Origin: Holophagales bacterium
Lineage (GTDB): Bacteria; Acidobacteriota; Holophagae; Holophagales; Holophagaceae
Reading direction: 5' to 3'
Length of the DNA: 6,835 nt
Assembly (NCBI GenBank): GCA_031283145.1
Contig: JAITCJ010000112.1
Location: 1 to 6,835 of the forward strand
The notes beneath the pieces were generated by a model. It saw only the letters and a list, made by a program, of their open reading frames with translations, did no database searches and was not told the origin of the DNA. The position numbers and the translations under genes are program-made. Shown here in pieces: positions 5,768 to 6,835 of this stretch; the first letter of the stretch is position 1, and the number at the start of each line of letters is the position of its first letter.

Positions 5768-6835
5768 TCTTTCCCCCAGGATTCAGTATTTCTGACGCCC
5801 AGTTTTTCAGGCTCAAAGCTAAGACTGCCGCCATTTTTAATTTGTCTCTCGTAATCTTTCAGAACCTTGAAACCAACGCCGCTGAGGGCAAGGATTGCTA
5901 TTAGGTTCAGCCACGCCATAAGACCGACGCCTATATCGCCCATGGCCCACATGAGATCAGCCTCGCGGATGGCGCCGTAGAAAACCATTACCAACAGGCC
6001 AAGGCGTATGACGTTAATGAACATCTTGGAAGCGCGGCCTCTTACCAGATAGGCCATATTGGATTCCGCGTAATAGGCATAGGCCATGATCGTAGTAAAT
6101 GCGAAAAAGAATAGGGCGATGGCCACAAAACCGCTGCCAAAACCCGGAAATATTGTATCAACAGCGGCCTGGGTATATTGAGGGCCATGCTCAACACCCG
6201 GCAAATTGTTTTTTAGCAAAGCGCCGCTTCCGCCCGTCACGTTGTACTTATCTGTCAGGAGCAACATCAGACCTGTGGCTGAACAGACGCCCAACGTATC
6301 AACATAGACAGAAAATGCCTGAACCAAGCCCTGCTGGGCAGGGTGGGCGACTTCAGCCGCCGCCGCCGCCTGCGGACCAGTTCCCTGTCCGGCTTCATTG
6401 CTGTAGATGCCCCTCTTAACGCCCCATGCTATGGCAGAGCCGACTATGCCTCCGAAAAGCCCATCTGCGCCAAACGCCGAAGCAAATATGAGTCGGAGCA
6501 CCTCTGGTACGCGGCGAATATCAACAATTATGATTATTATAGACATGATGATGTAAGCCAGAGCCATGAATGGCACTACCAATTCGGCTACTCTCCCAAT
6601 CCGTTTAGCGCCTCCAAAAATAACAAGCGCCATAAGCGCTGTGACCAATATGCCCGAAGTCAGTGTTGACATATTGAAACCTTTGGCGCAAGCGTTAGCG
6701 ATACTGTTGGATTGGATGCCGGGCATCAAAAGCCCGCAGGAAAATACAGCGACTACGGCAAATATGACAGCAAACCACTTCATACCCAGGCCATGTTCTA
6801 TGTAGTAAGAAGGACCGCCCCGATATTCGCCCGTC
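5764..6835 (-). CDS. alsT: AGCS-family sodium:alanine/glycine symporter (AlsT-like), N-terminus cut by the window edge
   Basis: This inner-membrane secondary transporter should import alanine, glycine or a related amino acid with sodium. The frame is open to base 6835, and 356 complete residues are visible. The ATG at 6783 is an internal Met, because the 17 residues before it (TGEYRGGPSYYIEHGLG) match the conserved GGP-YYIE-GLG region of the family. Full-length members have about 450-500 residues, so roughly 100-130 are missing. The family signature GVKRGIYSNEAGQGTGP is present, with SNEAG encoded at about 6388-6402, followed by AAAAAEVAHPAQQGLVQAFSVYVDTL. Several hydrophobic segments are clear, including ALAYIIMSIIIIIVDI and FVAIALFFFAFTTIMAYAYYAESN. 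The protein ends in TESWGKD with a TAG stop that overlaps the engB stop. AlsT names the family; the exact amino acid cannot be read from sequence. Confidence 0.95.
   Translation of the reverse strand, partial: TGEYRGGPSYYIEHGLGMKWFAVIFAVVAVFSCGLLMPGIQSNSIANACAKGFNMSTLTSGILVTALMALVIFGGAKRIGRVAELVVPFMALAYIIMSIIIIIVDIRRVPEVLRLIFASAFGADGLFGGIVGSAIAWGVKRGIYSNEAGQGTGPQAAAAAEVAHPAQQGLVQAFSVYVDTLGVCSATGLMLLLTDKYNVTGGSGALLKNNLPGVEHGPQYTQAAVDTIFPGFGSGFVAIALFFFAFTTIMAYAYYAESNMAYLVRGRASKMFINVIRLGLLVMVFYGAIREADLMWAMGDIGVGLMAWLNLIAILALSGVGFKVLKDYERQIKNGGSLSFEPEKLGVRNTESWGKD

Noticed and set aside
6781..6783. ATG as the start of the symporter gene
   Set aside because: The frame stays open to the window edge and encodes the conserved GGP-YYIE-GLG region before this Met, so it is internal.
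6099..6805. Three plus-strand open frames opposite the symporter
   Set aside because: The minus strand carries the SNEAG signature and membrane helices throughout; the opposite frames are low-complexity shadows.
1..6835. CRISPR array, tRNA or rRNA, transposase, toxin-antitoxin or defence genes
   Set aside because: No regularly spaced repeats, no recognisable tRNA or rRNA sequence, and no proteins of these types among the supported genes.

Overview
The window looks like ordinary chromosomal DNA of a Gram-negative (diderm) bacterium. It encodes a BamD-like outer-membrane assembly lipoprotein and a MacA/HlyD-type periplasmic adaptor, both of which imply an outer membrane. The style of the adaptor and of the BamD-like protein resembles Acidobacteriota and similar phyla. 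That lineage guess comes from memory of the families, not from a search, and is weak.

Layout. Bases 1-187 hold the tail of an unidentified upstream region, a perfect 22-bp inverted repeat (61-108) and the leader of a three-gene plus-strand operon. The operon encodes a periplasmic adaptor (188-1399) and two FtsX/MacB-type permeases (1409-2647 and 2651-3940). The genes are separated by only 9 and 3 bases. Both permeases lack an ATP-binding domain and no ATPase gene is visible, so a LolD/MacB-type ATPase must be encoded elsewhere, perhaps just upstream. Together the products should form a MacAB-like tripartite exporter with a heterodimeric permease; its substrate cannot be read from sequence.

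Bases 3941-4188 are intergenic. They contain three copies of a 15-19 base repeat (one inverted, two direct) that form a 15-bp hairpin inside a larger inverted repeat. They also contain a likely intrinsic terminator (4105-4133) and a short palindrome (4144-4156) ahead of the next unit. That unit is bamD-like (4195-5145) followed by engB (5180-5767), a ribosome-assembly GTPase. On the minus strand, an AGCS-family sodium:amino-acid symporter (5764 to beyond 6835) meets engB tail to tail with a 4-base overlap. It is cut by the window edge, so its N-terminus is missing.

I found no RNA gene, CRISPR array, transposase or phage gene. The most interesting points are the exporter operon without an ATPase and the small repeat structures. 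I do not see convincing evidence of an undescribed system.
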